This document shows, one piece after another, positions 28,073 to 36,134 of a DNA stretch of 64,000 nucleotides. The stretch is from positions 376,945 through 440,944 of the forward strand of contig MKVB01000002.1 of assembly GCA_001899085.1 (NCBI GenBank), written 5' to 3'. Below the pieces are notes generated by a model. It was not told the origin of the DNA, made no database searches, and saw only the letters and a list, made by a program, of their open reading frames with translations. Both the position numbers and the translations under genes were made by a program. Each line of letters starts with the position of its first letter. The stretch's first letter is position 1. The stretch comes from Devosia sp. 66-14 (GTDB lineage: Bacteria > Pseudomonadota > Alphaproteobacteria > Rhizobiales > Devosiaceae).

Positions 28073-29257
28073 ATGGCTGATATGCCCCTGACTGCGCCGG
28101 CAGTGAAACCGGCTAACCCCAATTTTTCGTCGGGCCCCTGCGCCAAACGTCCTGGCTGGACGGTGGATGTGCTTGCCAACGCGCTGGTTGGCCGCTCGCA
28201 TCGCGCCAAGCCCGCCAAGCAGCGCATCGAGAAGGCCATCGCGCTGACGCGTGAGCTGCTCGAGGTGCCGGCCGACTACCTGATCGGCATCGTGCCCGCT
28301 TCCGATACCGGCGCCGTCGAGATGGCGCTGTGGTCGATGCTCGGGGCGCGCGGCGTCGACATGCTGGCCTGGGAATCGTTCGGTGAGGGCTGGGTCACCG
28401 ATGTCCAGAAGCAGCTGAAGCTCGACAATGTCCGCGTCCTCAAGGCGCCGTATGGCGAACTGCCGGACCTGAAGACGGTCAACTTCGACAACGACGTGGT
28501 GTTCACCTGGAACGGCACCACCTCGGGCGTGCGGGTGCCGAACGCCGACTGGATCCCTGATGATCGGAAGGGCCTGACGATCTGCGACGCGACCTCTGCG
28601 GCGTTCGCGCAGAACCTCGATTTCTCGAAGCTCGATGTGGTGACCTTCTCGTGGCAGAAGGCGCTCGGCGGTGAAGCGGCGCATGGCGTGCTGATCCTTT
28701 CGCCCCGCGCGGTCGAACGGCTCGAAACCTACAAGCCGGCCTGGCCGCTGCCCAAGATCTTCCGCATGACCAAGGGCGGCAAGCTCATGGCCGACATCTT
28801 CGAGGGCGCCACCATCAACACCGTGTCGATGCTGTGCATCGAAGATGCGGTGGACGCGATGGAGTGGGGCAAGACCGTCGGCGGCTTGAAGGGCATGCAG
28901 GCCCGTGCCGATGCCAACGCCAAGGTGCTGGCCGACTGGGTGGCGAAGTCCGACTGGGCGGCGTTTCTCGCAAGGAACGAGGCCGAGCGCTCGAACACCT
29001 CGATCTGCCTGGTGATCAAGGACCCCGCGATCACCGCGCTTTCCGACGACGCGCAGGCGGCCTTTGCCAAGGCGATCGTCTCGCGGCTCGACAAGGCCGG
29101 CGTCGCCTATGATATCGGCGGCTACCGCGATGCGCCGACGGGGCTGCGCATCTGGGCCGGCTCGACGGTCGACACCGCCAACCTCGCGGCGCTGACCCCG
29201 TGGCTGGACTATGCCTTCGCCGCCGAGAAGGCCGCGCTCAAGCAGGCTGCCGCCTAA
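28073..29257 (+). CDS. serC: phosphoserine transaminase
   Basis: Converts 3-phosphohydroxypyruvate and glutamate to phosphoserine and 2-oxoglutarate, 394 aa, PLP-dependent. It is the alphaproteobacterial form: [20 protein letters not shown] at the N-terminus, [20 protein letters not shown], and the PLP lysine in [20 protein letters not shown] precedes ATG 28073. It is followed by serA about 100 bases on, and preceded by the serC leader. It acts in the cytosol. Confidence 0.97.
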   Translation: MADMPLTAPAVKPANPNFSSGPCAKRPGWTVDVLANALVGRSHRAKPAKQRIEKAIALTRELLEVPADYLIGIVPASDTGAVEMALWSMLGARGVDMLAWESFGEGWVTDVQKQLKLDNVRVLKAPYGELPDLKTVNFDNDVVFTWNGTTSGVRVPNADWIPDDRKGLTICDATSAAFAQNLDFSKLDVVTFSWQKALGGEAAHGVLILSPRAVERLETYKPAWPLPKIFRMTKGGKLMADIFEGATINTVSMLCIEDAVDAMEWGKTVGGLKGMQARADANAKVLADWVAKSDWAAFLARNEAERSNTSICLVIKDPAITALSDDAQAAFAKAIVSRLDKAGVAYDIGGYRDAPTGLRIWAGSTVDTANLAALTPWLDYAFAAEKAALKQAAA

Positions 29258-29357
29258 AGCTGCGATGCTTCAGCCGCCCCGATGGGGCGGCTCACTTCCC
29301 CCACAGTTTCACGCGGTCCGAGGTTATGCCCGGAGCCGCAACAGCATGGAGGGCGAC

Positions 29358-30944
29358 ATGCCCAAGGTTCTCGTTTCGGACAAGCTGTCGAAGACCGCAG
29401 TCCAGATCTTCAAGGACAACAATATCGACGTCGACTACCTGCCTGATCTGGGCAAGGACAAGGACAAGCTGTTCGAGGTGATCGGCCAGTATGACGGCCT
29501 CGCCATCCGTTCGGCCACCAAGGTCACCGAGAAGATCCTCAGCGCCGCCAAGAACCTGAAGGTGATCGGCCGCGCCGGCATCGGCGTCGACAATGTCGAT
29601 ATCCCGGCCGCCACCAAGGCCGGCATCATCGTGATGAACACCCCGTTCGGCAACTCGATCACCACTGCCGAGCATGCCATCGCCATGATGTTCGCGCTGG
29701 CCCGCCAGCTGCCCGAGGCGGATGCCTCGACCAAGGCGTCGAAGTGGGAGAAGAACCGCTTCATGGGCGTCGAGGTGACCAACAAGACGCTCGGCCTGAT
29801 CGGCGCCGGCAATATCGGCTCGATCGTCGCCGACCGGGCGCAGGGCCTCAAGATGAAGGTGGTGGCGTTCGACCCGTTCCTGACGCCGGAGCGCGCCCAG
29901 GCCATCGGTGTGGAGAAGGTAGAGCTCGACGAGCTGCTGAAGCGCGCCGATTTCATCACGCTGCACACGCCGCTGATCGATGCGACCCGCAACATCATCA
30001 ATGCCGAAGCCATCGCCAAGATGAAGGACGGCGTGCGCATCATCAACTGCGCCCGTGGCGGCCTCGTCGATGAAGCGGCGCTCTACGAGGCGCTGAAATC
30101 GGGCAAGGTGGCGGGCGCGGCGTTCGACGTGTTCGTCGAGGAGCCGGCGCAGAACAACCCGCTGTTCGAACTCGCCAACTTCATCGCCACGCCGCATCTG
30201 GGCGCTTCGACCACCGAAGCGCAGGAGAACGTGGCGCTGCAGGTGGCCGAGCAGATTTCGGCCTATCTCAATACCGGCGAGATCACCAACGCGCTGAACT
30301 TCCCCTCGATCACCGCCGAGGAAGCGCCGCGGCTGACCCCGTGGGTGAAGCTTGCCGAAGCGCTCGGCTCGTTCGCCGGCCAACTGACCGAAACCTCGAT
30401 CAAGGGCATCCGCATCGAGTACGAGGGCAATGTCGCGGCGCTCAACACCAAGCCGATGACCGCCGCGGCGGTGAATGGCGTGCTGAAGCCGCAGGTGGCG
30501 GAAGTGAACATGGTCTCGGCGCCGCAGATCGCCAAGGATCGCGGCATCAATGTCGAGATCATCACCCGCGACCAGCAGGGGGCGTATGAAGGCTATATCC
30601 GCCTCACCGTGATCACCGAGCGGCAGGAACGCGGCATTGCCGGCACCATCTTCGCCAATGGCAAGTCGCGCATCATCCAGGTCAAGGGCATCAACATGGA
30701 TGCCGAACTGACCCCGTCGATGCTCTATGTCACCAACGAGGATCGGCCGGGCCATATCGGCCGGCTCGGCACGCTCCTGGGCAACCTCGGCATCAACATC
30801 GCCAACTTCAACCTCGGCCGCGCCGAGGTGGGCGGCGACGCGATTGCGCTCCTGTCGATCGACGGCGAGGTAACGGCGGAGCAGCTCAAGGAAATCGCCT
30901 CGCTGCCCGGCGTGCGCCAGGCCAAGGCCGTGGCGTTCAGCTAA
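29358..30944 (+). CDS. serA: D-3-phosphoglycerate dehydrogenase
   Basis: First step of serine synthesis, 528 aa long form. NAD site GLIGAGNIGS, catalytic Arg in NCARGGLVDE, Glu in VFVEEPAQNNPLF and His in TPHLGASTTEAQ. After the catalytic part come an intervening domain and a C-terminal ACT domain (MLYVTNEDRPGHIGRLGTLL), the usual site for serine feedback. ATG 29358 with GGAGGG four bases upstream is chosen; ATG 29346 is possible. It ends at a strong terminator. Confidence 0.97.
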   Translation: MPKVLVSDKLSKTAVQIFKDNNIDVDYLPDLGKDKDKLFEVIGQYDGLAIRSATKVTEKILSAAKNLKVIGRAGIGVDNVDIPAATKAGIIVMNTPFGNSITTAEHAIAMMFALARQLPEADASTKASKWEKNRFMGVEVTNKTLGLIGAGNIGSIVADRAQGLKMKVVAFDPFLTPERAQAIGVEKVELDELLKRADFITLHTPLIDATRNIINAEAIAKMKDGVRIINCARGGLVDEAALYEALKSGKVAGAAFDVFVEEPAQNNPLFELANFIATPHLGASTTEAQENVALQVAEQISAYLNTGEITNALNFPSITAEEAPRLTPWVKLAEALGSFAGQLTETSIKGIRIEYEGNVAALNTKPMTAAAVNGVLKPQVAEVNMVSAPQIAKDRGINVEIITRDQQGAYEGYIRLTVITERQERGIAGTIFANGKSRIIQVKGINMDAELTPSMLYVTNEDRPGHIGRLGTLLGNLGINIANFNLGRAEVGGDAIALLSIDGEVTAEQLKEIASLPGVRQAKAVAFS

Positions 30945-30970
30945 GTCGCAGGATCGCTGCATCCGCGTTC

Positions 30971-31001
30971 AAAGGGGCCGGCGTCCTGCGCCGGCCCCTT
31001 T
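30971..31001 (+). terminator. serA terminator
   Basis: Perfect 13-base arms AAAGGGGCCGGCG and CGCCGGCCCCTTT with loop TCCTG, 26 bases after the serA stop, followed by GCTTTGT. Confidence 0.85.
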
Positions 31002-31085
31002 GCTTTGTCTCGATGTGTAAAGCGACCTTGACAGTGTCGGGCTGCGCCCGGTATGTAAAGGACGCTTTACAGGATGGAGGCCGGA

Positions 31086-31487
31086 ATGACGAACGAGCAG
31101 GCGACGCGCCGCTATTTCAGCGTACTGATTCCAGGTGGCGTCCTGTTCCTGGGATTGAGCTATGGCCTCAAGCTGGCCGGCAATGCCGCACTCCTGCCGG
31201 AAGCCGTGCTGGGGGGCGCGGCACTGGTCCCGGCAGCGCTGCTGGTCGGAATGTTCTGGGCGCATTGGCGCTACATCAACGAGATCGACGAGTTCCTGCG
31301 GTCGATCCAGATCAAGGCGGCGTTTGTCGGTTTGACCGTGGTGATGACGATTGCGACCGCCTGGGGCTATGTGGAGCTCTATGTCGAGGCGCCAGCGCTT
31401 TCGATCTACTGGCTCAACCCGATCTACTGGCTTACCTACGCGGTGGCCGCTGTGACCATCACCCGGCGCTATGGTGACGCAAGCTGA
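31086..31487 (+). CDS. small four-helix integral membrane protein
   Basis: 133 aa with about four hydrophobic segments (YFSVLIPGGVLFLGLSYGL, ALVPAALLVGMFWAHW, AAFVGLTVVMTIATAWGYV, IYWLNPIYWLTYAVAAVTI). It also has the polar stretch YINEIDEFLRSIQIK, common in a family of unknown proteins paired with a small XRE regulator. GGAGG lies four bases before ATG 31086. Its stop overlaps the start of the XRE gene. Function unknown. Confidence 0.8.
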   Translation: MTNEQATRRYFSVLIPGGVLFLGLSYGLKLAGNAALLPEAVLGGAALVPAALLVGMFWAHWRYINEIDEFLRSIQIKAAFVGLTVVMTIATAWGYVELYVEAPALSIYWLNPIYWLTYAVAAVTITRRYGDAS

Positions 31488-31690
31488 AGAACCGGATCAG
31501 AGAGTTGCGCGGTGAACGCGGTTGGTCCCAGGCGGCGCTGGCCGACAAACTCGGGGTATCGCGGCAATCGATCAATGCGATCGAGACCGGACGCTACGAT
31601 CCTTCGCTGCCATTGGCGTTTCGCATTGCCTGGCTGTTCGAGACGCCGATCGAAGCGATCTTCGATGGGCGCGAGCCGGCGGAGGACTGA
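31484..31690 (+). CDS. small XRE family regulator with CTG start
   Basis: 68 aa, essentially one helix-turn-helix: KNRIRELRGERGWSQAALAD, then KLGVSRQSINAIETGRYDPS. The conserved KNRIRELR lies before the first TTG (31505); the only start that keeps it is CTG 31484, which overlaps the membrane-protein stop as CTGA. An in-frame TGA at 31475 rules out anything longer. It therefore probably starts at CTG by translational coupling. It likely regulates its own two-gene operon. Confidence 0.78.
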   Translation: MKNRIRELRGERGWSQAALADKLGVSRQSINAIETGRYDPSLPLAFRIAWLFETPIEAIFDGREPAED

Positions 31691-31710
31691 AAGCGCCTGC
31701 GGCAGCGGTG

Positions 31711-31732
31711 GAGGCCGGGCGTTCCCGGCCTC
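31711..31732. terminator. hairpin between convergent XRE and epoxide hydrolase genes
   Basis: Arms GAGGCCGGG and CCCGGCCTC with loop CGTT, 20 bases after the XRE stop and 20 bases beyond the epoxide hydrolase stop. It may serve both strands. Confidence 0.6.
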
Positions 31733-31751
31733 TCGTTCAGCCGCGAACGGC

Positions 31752-33002
31752 CTAGGCGCGTAACGAGACGAAGAACGTCCTGAGATCTTCGGCCAGCAGT
31801 TCCGGCTCTTCCATCGCCGGGAAGTGTCCACCTTGTGTGAACTCGCTCCAGTGGGCGATCTGCTGCTGCGGGTCGAACAGCGGACGGACCAGGTCGCTGG
31901 CGTTGAACACGGCGACGCCGCGCGGGGTGGCGCTGGGCGGCGCCCAACCCATCGCCTTGAAGGCTTCCCACAGGGCATTGGCCGAAGCCGAGCCGCCGCC
32001 GCCATACCAGTAGAGGCTCACATTGGTGAGGAACTGGTCGATATCGACGGCCTCCTCGATCGTCGCCTTGCCGGGGTTGGTCCAGGCCGCGAACTTTTCG
32101 GCGATCCAGGCGAGCTGGCCGATCGGGGAATCGTTGAGCGCATAGCCGAGCGTCTTGGGGCGGGTCGACTGGATGGCGATGTAGCCGCTGCGATCGGCGA
32201 CCCGGGCGAGGAGGGCGTCGGCGCGCTCGCGCTGTTCGGCGGTGAGAACAGGGTTCTGGGAGAGGTCGCCACCCATGAACGAGGCGACGGCGATGACGCT
32301 GTCGAGATCGGTGCCGAGATGGAGGCCAATGGCCCGGCCATTGGTCAGCACGTCGAGCTGGGCCGCAACGTCCGACCCCATATCGGTGCCATGGATGGCG
32401 AAGCGATCGTAGCCGAACTGGTTCAGCAGCTCGACGATGGCGGCCGCGGTCTTGCCGGCGGTCCAGCCGGGCTGGCCCGGGGCAGGGGAGAGGCCGAAGC
32501 CGGGCGCGGTCGGGATGATGAGGTGGAAGGCGTCCCTGGGGTCGGCCGGATTGGTCAGCGGCTCGACCAGTTTCAGGTACTCGATGCCGGAACTCGGCCA
32601 GCCGTGGCAGAGCACCAGCGGCATGGCGTCGGCATGCCTGGAGCGGATGTGGAAGGCGTGGATCTGCGCGCCCTCGAAGTCGAGCATCACCTGGTCGTAG
32701 CGGTTGAGCTCAGCCTCCTTGGCGCGCCAGTCGAAGGCGACCCAGCGCTCGGCCAACTGTCGGAGATAGCCGCCCGGGATGCCGCGCTCCCAGGTGTCGG
32801 GGGCGACTTCGACCGGCCAGCGGGCGCTGCGCAGGCGATGCCGCAGGTCGGCGATGTCGGCATCGGCAATAGCGAGTTTGAACGGCTTGGCGGTGGTCAT
32901 CGGGGCTTCTCCTCGAGCGGCGGAATGGGCGACAGCCGTGAACGCCGGCACGAGGGCAGCGGCGACGGCGGACTGGATGAGGGATCGACGGGTCAGGGGC
33001 AT
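31752..33002 (-). CDS. exported epoxide hydrolase family protein
   Basis: 416 aa alpha/beta hydrolase with the epoxide-hydrolase N-terminal domain (FKLAIADADIADLRHRLRSA, RWVAFDWRAKEAELN). Oxyanion HGWPSS, nucleophile Asp in HGTDMGSDVA, tyrosine in SLYWYGG and His in GGHFPAMEEP complete the expected set. The N-terminus MPLTRRSLIQSAVAAALVPA has a twin-arginine pattern, so export by Tat is likely, unusual for the family. A second start, MTTAKPFKLA at residue 35, would make a cytosolic form. It follows the membrane-protein gene at 33114 after a strong hairpin. Confidence 0.87.
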   Translation of the reverse strand: MPLTRRSLIQSAVAAALVPAFTAVAHSAARGEAPMTTAKPFKLAIADADIADLRHRLRSARWPVEVAPDTWERGIPGGYLRQLAERWVAFDWRAKEAELNRYDQVMLDFEGAQIHAFHIRSRHADAMPLVLCHGWPSSGIEYLKLVEPLTNPADPRDAFHLIIPTAPGFGLSPAPGQPGWTAGKTAAAIVELLNQFGYDRFAIHGTDMGSDVAAQLDVLTNGRAIGLHLGTDLDSVIAVASFMGGDLSQNPVLTAEQRERADALLARVADRSGYIAIQSTRPKTLGYALNDSPIGQLAWIAEKFAAWTNPGKATIEEAVDIDQFLTNVSLYWYGGGGSASANALWEAFKAMGWAPPSATPRGVAVFNASDLVRPLFDPQQQIAHWSEFTQGGHFPAMEEPELLAEDLRTFFVSLRA

Positions 33003-33055
33003 TTTCGGGTCGTCCTCGTTGTCTGGGCGCCGGTCTCGCCGGCCCCAGAACCATG

Positions 33056-33094
33056 CGCCGGCGCTGCTGACAGAGCTTGTCAGCAGCGCCGGCG
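33056..33094 (-). terminator. 17-bp perfect hairpin between 33114 gene and epoxide hydrolase
   Basis: Arms CGCCGGCGCTGCTGACA and its complement at 33078-33094 around loop GAGCT. There is no T-run on the minus strand, so it may attenuate rather than end transcription from the upstream gene. Confidence 0.65.
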
Positions 33095-33113
33095 GTCCGC
33101 CGTCCGTCGAGCT

Positions 33114-33494
33114 TCAGGCGAGGGCGCGCGCCCGGCCGAGGCCGACCCATTGCAAGGCGGCGAGCGCTGCCACGGCGAGGGCCTGGGCGATGACGAAGGC
33201 AACGCCGAGCAGGGTCAGCGCCCAGGTGCCGGCCAGCAGCACGATGACGCTGCCGACGACCCAGGCGGCATTGATGAGGACGATCAGCATGGTGGCGCCG
33301 CGCGACGTCTCCCGCTGCATGCCGACCCAGCCGACAAAGGCGGCGTAGACGATGAGGAACAGGCCGAGCGGCAGGGTGGCGCTGGCCGGCAGGCCGGTGA
33401 GATCGGCCAGCAGGCTGCCGCCCACGGCAAGCAGTACGCCGGTGGCGGCAGTCGCGGCGGCATCGGCAACGAGGGCAAAGCGGATGAGGGTCAT
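33114..33494 (-). CDS. four-helix membrane protein of unknown function
   Basis: 126 aa with four hydrophobic segments (FALVADAAATAATGVLLAVG, LPLGLFLIVYAAFVGWVG, MLIVLINAAWVVGSVIVLLA, LLGVAFVIAQALAVAALAAL). The start MTLIRFALVAD at 33494 fits a short polar N-terminus; the longer frame upstream is promoter DNA of the divergent XRE gene. It is likely controlled by that regulator. I do not recognise a function. Confidence 0.78.
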   Translation of the reverse strand: MTLIRFALVADAAATAATGVLLAVGGSLLADLTGLPASATLPLGLFLIVYAAFVGWVGMQRETSRGATMLIVLINAAWVVGSVIVLLAGTWALTLLGVAFVIAQALAVAALAALQWVGLGRARALA

Positions 33495-33612
33495 TTCGGT
33501 TTCTCCGTCGGGGTTTCGTTTGTGACGGCGACACATTTCTACCTCCCGCTTCCTCGTCTCAACTAACGCAGAGGTAATTGAACCGGCGACGGGAGCGGGT
33601 AGGGTCCTCGCC

Positions 33613-34416
33613 ATGACACACGCACAAGCCACGGCTTCCGACCGTTCCATCGGCGACTATATCCGCGACTGGCGCCAGCACCGGCGCTTCAGCCAGCTCT
33701 CCCTGGCGCTGGAGATCGAGCTCAGCCAGAAGCACCTGAGCTTCATCGAAAGCGGGCGCTCGATCCCGAGCCGCGAGGTGGTGCTGCGCATCGCCGCGGG
33801 GCTGGGGGTGCCGCTGCGGATCCGCAACCTGATGCTGCTGGCGGCGGGTTATGCCCCGGTCTACCAGGAGCGCCGGCTGGACCATCCGGACATGGAAGCG
33901 GCGCGCGCCGCGGTCGGGCGCGTGCTGAAGGCGTACGAGCCCTACCCGGCGGTGGCCGTCGACCGGCGCTGGAACCTCGTCGCCAGCAACGACGCGACGA
34001 TGCCGCTGTTTGCGGCAGTCGCGGACGCGGAGTTGCTGAAGCCGCCGGTCAACGTGCTGCGCGCCAGCCTCCATCCAAAGGGCATCGCGCCGCTGATCCT
34101 CAACTTCGAGGAATGGTCGCGCGACATCCTGCGGCGTCTCAGCGCCCAGCTGGAAGCAAGCGGCGATCCGGAGATTGCCGATCTGATGACCGAGCTTCGT
34201 GAGCTGACCGGCATCGCCCCCGGCCACGAGGGGCGCGACGAGCATGGCGGCGTTTTCGTGCCGCTGAAGCTGCAACTGCGCGGCGGCGTGGCCAGCTTCA
34301 TCTCCACCACCACGGTCTTCGGCACCCCGACCGAGATCACGCTCAGCGAGCTGGTGATCGAGGCGTTCCTGCCGGCGGATGCCGAGACGGCGGCGCTGCT
34401 GGCGGCGATGGGGTAG
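33613..34416 (+). CDS. XRE family regulator with MmyB-like ligand-binding domain
   Basis: 267 aa. The N-terminal helix-turn-helix is IGDYIRDWRQHRRFSQLSLA, then LSQKHLSFIESGRSIPSREV. The C-terminal part (YPAVAVDRRWNLVASNDATM, NVLRASLHPKGIAPLILNFE) matches the MmyB-type PAS-like domain. It is divergent from the 33114 membrane protein and the epoxide hydrolase, its likely targets. Confidence 0.88.
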   Translation: MTHAQATASDRSIGDYIRDWRQHRRFSQLSLALEIELSQKHLSFIESGRSIPSREVVLRIAAGLGVPLRIRNLMLLAAGYAPVYQERRLDHPDMEAARAAVGRVLKAYEPYPAVAVDRRWNLVASNDATMPLFAAVADAELLKPPVNVLRASLHPKGIAPLILNFEEWSRDILRRLSAQLEASGDPEIADLMTELRELTGIAPGHEGRDEHGGVFVPLKLQLRGGVASFISTTTVFGTPTEITLSELVIEAFLPADAETAALLAAMG

Positions 34417-34451
34417 GGGAAATGCACCACGAGCCTGCAACTCGCTCCGGC

Positions 34452-34543
34452 GTCATTCCCGCGAAGGCGGGAACCTAATGGGATGCTGCATCGCCAGTGG
34501 CCGCGGAGAGATCGCACCGGGTCCCCGCCTGCGCGGGGATGAC
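34452..34543. repeat. dispersed inverted repeat, diverged copy
   Basis: Arms GTCATTCCCGCGAAGGCGGGAA-type at 34452-34475 and GGGTCCCCGCCTGCGCGGGG-type at 34519-34543. It belongs to the family seen at 1784-1861 and sits between convergent genes. Confidence 0.7.
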
Positions 34544-34644
34544 GCCGGTGGGGTGGGAGGGATCAGGACGGAAGAACGCCGCCGCCACACCCAGTTTGCG
34601 GCCCACCCCTACCCTGGGTGGGGGAGCCCCACGCGCCGTGACGG

Positions 34645-35097
34645 CTACCCCTGCTTCCACCCATACCAGACGATCGGATCGCCGAAGACCGGGTGCAGCT
34701 CGTCGCGCAGGTGACTGAGCCCGTGCTTTTCATAGAAGCGGCGGGCCGGCGTGTTGCCGGTGCGGGTGAACAGGGTGAAGCCATCAGGCAGCTGCGCCTT
34801 GGCTTCATCGAGCAGGAGAAGGCCCAGCCCAAGCCCACGTGCGTCAGGATGCATGAACAGCTGGTCGAGGATGGCGGCTTCCGGCTTGAGGGCGAGAAAG
34901 CCGATGATCTCCTCGCCGGCTACGGCCACCGTCACCAGCCAGCCGGCTTCGATCTCGACGTCTATCCGTGCCCGCAGCTGTTCGAGGCTCGGCAGACGCA
35001 CCGGGCCGACGCCGGGCAGGCCGGCGCTCCGGTGCCAGATGGCGGCGATGGCGTCGTAGTCGGCCGGCGTCGCCGGGCGGAGCAGGATGCCGCTCAT
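34645..35097 (-). CDS. GNAT family N-acetyltransferase
   Basis: 150 aa. LLRPATPADYDAIAAIW is the N-terminal strand-helix, LDQLFMHPDARGLGLGLLLL the acetyl-CoA loop and NTPARRFYEKHGLSH the C-terminal helix. Start ATG 35097 shares ATGA with the stop of the EamA transporter gene, which fixes it and shows coupling; the long frame upstream is a shadow of that transporter. Substrate unknown; an export-plus-acetylation pair for the same compound is conceivable. Confidence 0.89.
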   Translation of the reverse strand: MSGILLRPATPADYDAIAAIWHRSAGLPGVGPVRLPSLEQLRARIDVEIEAGWLVTVAVAGEEIIGFLALKPEAAILDQLFMHPDARGLGLGLLLLDEAKAQLPDGFTLFTRTGNTPARRFYEKHGLSHLRDELHPVFGDPIVWYGWKQG

Positions 35098-36038
35098 GCG
35101 CGCCGCGCCGAGTATTCCGCCAGCACCAGGCCGGCTGCCACGAGGATCGCGGCGATGACATGGAAGAGCTGCAGCGCTTCGCCCAGGACGATCACCGAGC
35201 CGACGGTGCCGAATAGCGGGATCAGGTTGACGAACAGGCTGGCGCGGTTGGAGCCGATCAGCTCGACGCCGCGGACATAGAGCAGCTGCGAGATCACCGA
35301 GGGGAAGATCACCGTGTAGGCGGCGATCAGCCAGCCCTGCATGTCGATGGCGGCAAGGTTGGCGGGAAGGTTCGCGGTGCCGTTGCCGAGCGTTGCCTGG
35401 TAGGCGAACGAGGCGACGATGGCGCCCGTGCAGGTGGCGACGAGAAAGCTGGTCCAGTGCGTCGATGGGCGCCAGCGCAGCGCGATCGAATAGATGGCGT
35501 AAGCGAAGCAGGCGAGGATGACGAGCAGGTCGCCGAGGTTCACTTCCAGCGTCAGGATGCGGCTGAGGTCGCCATGCGTGGCGATGATGGCGACGCCGAG
35601 GATGGTGATCACGACGCCCAGCAGTTGCAGGCCGCGCACCCGGGTGCGGAACAGCGCGAAATTGAGGATGATGACGAAGATGTTGACCGCTACCTGCTCG
35701 AGCGAGGTGTTGACCCCCGAAGTGTAATAGGCGGCGACATAGACCAGCACGTTGAACGTGGCGAAGCCGACGGCGCCGTAGAACAGATAGAGCCACCATC
35801 TGGCCCGGATCACCGGCCAATCGCGCTTCAGCGGCCCGATGGCGAAGGGCAGGACGAGCAGCAGCGCGCCGGTCCAGCGCAGGATCATCAGCGAATGGGC
35901 ATCGATATGGCCGACGGCGAGCTTGCCGGCGACGACGTTGCCGCCCCAGAACAGCGTGGTGAGGATGAGGATCAGGTAGGGGCGATCCAGCAGGGCGTGG
36001 AACGCGCGGTTGCCGGTCGCGGCAGGGGAGTTGGTCAT
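35094..36038 (-). CDS. EamA/DMT family transporter
   Basis: 314 aa with ten hydrophobic segments in two repeats of five, each an EamA domain: LILILTTLFWGGNVVAGKLA at the start of the first, LVILACFAYAIYSIALRW at the second. Inner-membrane exporter of metabolites such as amino acids or nucleosides; substrate unknown. ATG 36038 gives the usual short N-terminus. It is coupled to the GNAT gene by ATGA. Confidence 0.9.
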   Translation of the reverse strand: MTNSPAATGNRAFHALLDRPYLILILTTLFWGGNVVAGKLAVGHIDAHSLMILRWTGALLLVLPFAIGPLKRDWPVIRARWWLYLFYGAVGFATFNVLVYVAAYYTSGVNTSLEQVAVNIFVIILNFALFRTRVRGLQLLGVVITILGVAIIATHGDLSRILTLEVNLGDLLVILACFAYAIYSIALRWRPSTHWTSFLVATCTGAIVASFAYQATLGNGTANLPANLAAIDMQGWLIAAYTVIFPSVISQLLYVRGVELIGSNRASLFVNLIPLFGTVGSVIVLGEALQLFHVIAAILVAAGLVLAEYSARRA

Positions 36039-36060
36039 CGGGGCCGTGTGGTTCGGACAT

Positions 36061-36089
36061 CGGCCGCCATCCACAGGGGATGGCGGCCG
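36061..36089 (-). terminator. 12-bp hairpin after the first FAD oxidoreductase gene
   Basis: Arms CGGCCGCCATCC and GGATGGCGGCCG with loop ACAGG, about 45 bases past the 36135 stop on the minus strand and before the EamA gene. No clear T-run. Confidence 0.6.
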
Positions 36090-36134
36090 AAGGAGGCGCG
36101 AACTTATTCGCAGCCGATGCGTCGCGCCAGCCCG

